The notes below the pieces were generated by a model that did not search any database, was not told the origin of the DNA, and saw nothing but the letters and a program-made list of their open reading frames with translations. The position numbers and the translations under genes are program-made. DNA of 53,275 nt, taken from contig JAHBAR020000012.1 in the NCBI GenBank assembly GCA_018500015.2, positions 1-53,275 on the forward strand, read 5' to 3'. Position 1 is the first letter of the stretch. Each line of letters starts with the position of its first letter. Positions 47,881-53,275 of this stretch are shown here, one piece after another. Source of the stretch: Candidatus Kerfeldbacteria bacterium (GTDB lineage Bacteria; Patescibacteriota; Patescibacteriia; UBA9570; XYC2-FULL-38-9).

Positions 47881-50800
47881 ATGGCAACCCACACCACAAC
47901 GCGCAAGTACTTTTCGCGCAACTACGAGGCTCTCGACCTCCCAAACCTCATTGAAGTGCAAAAAACGTCGTATGACTGGTTCATGCGCGAAGGCTTGAAA
48001 GAGCTTTTTCAGGAAGTTTCTCCTGTGCGTGATTTCACCAACCGCGACCTTGAGCTCCACTTTGTCGACTACTACCTCGACGAACCTCGCTTTGACGAAA
48101 TGACCGCAAAGTCAAAGAACCTCACTTTTGAGGCTGCGATGCGCGTCAAAACAAAGTTGGTGAACAAACGTACAAACGAGATCAAAGAGCAAGAAGTCTT
48201 TCTTGGTGACTTCCCGCTCATGACTGATCGCGGAACATTTATAGTCAACGGTATTGAGCGCGTCGTGGTGTCGCAGCTCATTCGTTCGGCTGGTGTCTTT
48301 TTCACCGCTGAATTTCTCAAAGGCAACTATTATTACGGCGCAAAAATCATCCCAAACCGTGGTGCATGGCTCGAAATCGAGACAAACCACGACAACGTGA
48401 TCTATGTGAAGATCGATCGCAAACGCAAAGTGCCTATCACCGCACTGCTCCGCGCTTTTGGGTATGCATCTGATGAAGAAATTCTCGAACTCTTCAAATC
48501 CGCCGACATCAACCCAAACAATCAGTACATCAAAGCAACACTCGCAAAAGATGTGTCGAAATCTGAAGGTGAAGGGTTGAAAGAGGTCTATAAACGCATC
48601 CGTCCGGGAGATCTGGCTACGATCGACAATGCTCGCAGTTTGATTCACGCAATGTTCTTCAACTTTGACCGTTATGATTTTGGCAGAGTTGGTCGTTACA
48701 AAATCAACAAACGCTTCTCATTTGATATTGAAAACATCCCAGAAAATCGTGTGCTTCGTCGTGAAGATTTAGTCGCAATTATTTCTGAGGTTATTCGCCT
48801 CAACAACGCACAAGAAGATCCGGATGATATCGATCACCTCGGCAACCGCCGCGTGCGCGCTGTTGGTGAATTGGTGCAAAACAAATTCCGCATCGGTTTG
48901 GCTCGCATGGAACGCATCATCAAAGATCGCATGTCCACAAAAGAGATCGAAACGCTTACTCCGGGACAACTCATCAACGCTCGTCCAGTGATTGGTGCTG
49001 TAAAAGAGTTTTTCATGTCATCTCAACTGTCTCAGTTCATGGATCAAACCAATCCACTGGCTGAGCTCGAACACAAACGTCGTTTGAACGCTATGGGTCC
49101 GGGCGGTCTCTCACGTGAACGCGCAGGATTCGAAGTTCGCGATGTGCACCGCACGCACTATGGTCGTATTTGTCCGATCGCAACTCCAGAAGGTCCAAAC
49201 ATCGGTCTTGTTGGTCACATGGCTTCTTTTGCACGCATCAACGATTTTGGTTTCATCGAAACTCCATTCATTAAAGTGGTGCACGATGTGAAACCGCAAG
49301 ATGCTGTTGGGGAGATTGCGCGCGAAGATATTCAGGTCGACGGCAAGGTGGTATTGAAAGCCGGTGCGAACATCACGAAAGATGATGTGAAAGCATTAAA
49401 GAGTCTTGAAACCGTTCCTGTAAAACCTCGTGTCACATCGGAAGTGGTGTACCTCGACGCATTCACAGAAGAAAAATCGACCACTGTTGCTGCAACATTC
49501 CCAGTTGATGAAAATGGCTATTTTGCACAAGACAAAGCAGAGGTGCGCCATCATATGAAACCAATGATCATGCCAACACACATGATCGACTATATGGATG
49601 TCTCTCCAAAACAGATCGTCTCTATCTCAACCGCAATCATTCCGTTCTTAGAGCATGATGACGCTGTGCGCGCATTGATGGGCACGAACATGCAACGTCA
49701 GGCTGTGCCATGTATCAAGCCGGATGCGCCAATCGTGGGTACTGGTGTTGAGCATCGCGCTGCAAAAGATTCCGGTCAATGTTTGGTTGCCAAAGAAGGT
49801 GGAGTTGTGATCTCTGTTGATGGCAGTAAGATCGTTATCAAAGAAGAGAAGACAGCGAAACTTCAAGAGTACATTCTCAAGCGCTTTGTTCGCTCGAACG
49901 CCTCAACATCATTGAACCAACGTCCGATTGTCGACAAAGGCCAAGAGGTGAAAAAAGGCGATGTCATCGCTGACGGCGCTTCTACCGATACAGGCGAACT
50001 TGCCCTCGGCCAAAACATGCTTGTTGCGTACATGCCGTGGGAAGGTGGTAACTATGAAGATGCTATTCTCATTTCCGAACGTGTTGTTCAACAAGATCGT
50101 TACACCTCAGTCCACATCGAAGATTACACAATCGATTTGCGCGACACCAAGCTTGGTCCCGAAAGCATCACGCGCGACATTCCAAACGTCTCAGAAGAAA
50201 AACTCAAGAACCTCGACGAGAACGGTATTATCCGCGTCGGCGCTCAAGTAGCTTCTGGCGACATCTTGGTTGGCAAAATCACTCCAAAAGGTGAGACAGA
50301 GTTGAGTGCTGAAGAGAAATTGCTCCGCGCAATCTTCGGTGAGAAAGCAAAAGATGTGAAAGATTCATCTCTGTACCTCGCACATGGTGAGCACGGCAAA
50401 GTTGTGGACGTCAAAATCTTCACAAAAGAAAACGGTGACAAACTTCCAGCCGGTGTGATGAAGACAATCCAAGTCTCTATCGCGCAACTGCGCAAGATCC
50501 AAGTTGGCGATAAGATGGCTGGTCGTCACGGTAACAAAGGTGTTATCTCTCGTATCGTTCCTGTTGCTGACATGCCGTTCCTCGCTGATGGAACCCCGGT
50601 CGACATTATCCTCAACCCATTGGGTATCGTTTCTCGTATGAATCTTGGCCAAGTGCTCGAAGCTCACCTCGGTATCGCAGCTCGCACACTCGGCTACAAA
50701 GTGGCAACTCCAGTGTTCAATGGCGTTGCTCCAGAGCAAATTCGCGACGAACTTGAACGCGCTGGCTACCCACGCAATGGTAAAATCCAACTCTTCGACG

Positions 50801-51321
50801 GTCGTACTGGCGATAAGTTCGACCAACCAGTGATGTGCGGTGTTGCATATATGCTCAAACTCAACCACATGGTTGAAGACAAGATCCACCAACGTTCGAT
50901 CGGTCCATACTCACTCGTGACCCAACAACCTCTCGGCGGTAAAGCGCAGTTCGGTGGTCAGCGTTTTGGTGAAATGGAAGTGTGGGCGCTTGAAGCATAC
51001 GGCGCAGCACATATGCTCCAAGAAATTCTCACCATCAAATCTGATGATGTGCCGGGTCGCTCAAAAGCGTACGAAGCAGTCATCAAAGGATTACCAATCG
51101 AAAAACAGAACGTACCAGAATCATTCAACGTGTTGGTACGTGAGCTCAAAGGTCTCTGCTTGGACGTTGAGCTTCTCGATGAAAACGGCAACGCGATCCA
51201 GATGGGAGAAGACGCAGGCAAGAAGAAGAAACGTCCTGCAACACGCGAAACCGCAAACGAGTACTCTGACGATGAGGGCATTATCGATGCCACAGAAGAA
51301 GATATGTCTGAGATGGCTTAA
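47881..51321 (+). CDS. rpoB: DNA-directed RNA polymerase subunit beta
   Basis: RpoB forms one half of the RNA polymerase active cleft. 1146 residues with all main landmarks: [14 protein letters not shown] start, [21 protein letters not shown], the rifampicin pocket [38 protein letters not shown], the active-site [15 protein letters not shown] segment ([16 protein letters not shown]) and [24 protein letters not shown]403 replaces the serine equivalent to E. coli Ser531. Short for RpoB, lacking the large lineage inserts. It has a strong promoter and a long leader with an attenuator-like hairpin; rpoC starts 22 nt downstream. Confidence 0.98.
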   Translation: MATHTTTRKYFSRNYEALDLPNLIEVQKTSYDWFMREGLKELFQEVSPVRDFTNRDLELHFVDYYLDEPRFDEMTAKSKNLTFEAAMRVKTKLVNKRTNEIKEQEVFLGDFPLMTDRGTFIVNGIERVVVSQLIRSAGVFFTAEFLKGNYYYGAKIIPNRGAWLEIETNHDNVIYVKIDRKRKVPITALLRAFGYASDEEILELFKSADINPNNQYIKATLAKDVSKSEGEGLKEVYKRIRPGDLATIDNARSLIHAMFFNFDRYDFGRVGRYKINKRFSFDIENIPENRVLRREDLVAIISEVIRLNNAQEDPDDIDHLGNRRVRAVGELVQNKFRIGLARMERIIKDRMSTKEIETLTPGQLINARPVIGAVKEFFMSSQLSQFMDQTNPLAELEHKRRLNAMGPGGLSRERAGFEVRDVHRTHYGRICPIATPEGPNIGLVGHMASFARINDFGFIETPFIKVVHDVKPQDAVGEIAREDIQVDGKVVLKAGANITKDDVKALKSLETVPVKPRVTSEVVYLDAFTEEKSTTVAATFPVDENGYFAQDKAEVRHHMKPMIMPTHMIDYMDVSPKQIVSISTAIIPFLEHDDAVRALMGTNMQRQAVPCIKPDAPIVGTGVEHRAAKDSGQCLVAKEGGVVISVDGSKIVIKEEKTAKLQEYILKRFVRSNASTSLNQRPIVDKGQEVKKGDVIADGASTDTGELALGQNMLVAYMPWEGGNYEDAILISERVVQQDRYTSVHIEDYTIDLRDTKLGPESITRDIPNVSEEKLKNLDENGIIRVGAQVASGDILVGKITPKGETELSAEEKLLRAIFGEKAKDVKDSSLYLAHGEHGKVVDVKIFTKENGDKLPAGVMKTIQVSIAQLRKIQVGDKMAGRHGNKGVISRIVPVADMPFLADGTPVDIILNPLGIVSRMNLGQVLEAHLGIAARTLGYKVATPVFNGVAPEQIRDELERAGYPRNGKIQLFDGRTGDKFDQPVMCGVAYMLKLNHMVEDKIHQRSIGPYSLVTQQPLGGKAQFGGQRFGEMEVWALEAYGAAHMLQEILTIKSDDVPGRSKAYEAVIKGLPIEKQNVPESFNVLVRELKGLCLDVELLDENGNAIQMGEDAGKKKKRPATRETANEYSDDEGIIDATEEDMSEMA

Positions 51322-51343
51322 TCCGTAACTTCACGAAATACGT

Positions 51344-53275
<1,932 letters not shown>

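Overview
The window looks like a chromosomal piece of a Patescibacteria (Candidate Phyla Radiation) bacterium of moderate GC. This is inferred from gene content: a cluster of small type IV secretion pilin-like proteins of the CPR type, FemAB/YvcK/LCP cell-wall genes, a short Smc, a short UvrC, DUF2079 and STT3-like membrane proteins, no transposons, and very tight gene packing. TGA is used as a stop throughout (truD, uvrC, yebC, yvcK), so this is the standard bacterial code and not the TGA-Gly code of Gracilibacteria/SR1. No tRNA, rRNA, CRISPR array or insertion sequence was seen.

Layout: 1-1.1 kb holds intergenic repeats and a GC-rich orphan gene. 1.2-11.3 kb is housekeeping: truD, a degenerate metallo-beta-lactamase-fold protein, gyrA, tpiA (convergent), rpmF-nusB-rnc and smc. 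11.4-16.1 kb has a membrane protein, rpsP, an O-antigen-ligase-like/nucleotidyltransferase pair and galE. 16.1-20.7 kb carries divergent uvrA and uvrC. 20.7-26.7 kb is an envelope region: a coiled-coil protein, a basic membrane protein, galU, a solute-binding lipoprotein and five pilin-like genes. 26.8-31.6 kb has two large GT-C-like membrane proteins and a PGI/PMI-type isomerase. 31.6-43.6 kb is one long co-directional run: a HAD phosphatase, yebC-ruvC, a PKD-7TM membrane protein, an ATP-grasp/retropepsin fusion, ruvA, femAB-like, a sugar nucleotidyltransferase, yvcK, a HAD protein, xseA-xseB, an LCP protein and a DEDD exonuclease with a WYL-like tail. 43.9-46.8 kb has an orphan HhH protein, lexA and murE. 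46.8-47.9 kb is a repeat-rich regulatory region with a second GC-rich orphan and a row of DnaA-box-like 9-mers, followed by rpoB and the 5' part of rpoC.

Gene expression signals are distinctive. Several genes have a -10 box (often TGn-TATACT) ending only 6-7 nt before the ATG, which predicts leaderless mRNAs. Strong Shine-Dalgarno sequences are few: one pilin gene, the two GC-rich orphans and one basic membrane protein. Consensus TTGAC(A/G)-N17-TATAGT promoters precede rpsP and rpoB, and lexA has a promoter with a GTTC-N7-GTTC operator in its spacer.

Four intergenic repeat families were found. R1 is a palindromic GTCATTGCGAG...GAAGCAATC element, often as inverted pairs. R2 is a structured element of about 136 nt in three copies whose stems co-vary. 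R3 and R4 are nested inverted repeats at gene ends whose arms include stop codons. R2 and the PKD-7TM plus ATP-grasp/retropepsin module are the best candidates for something undescribed.
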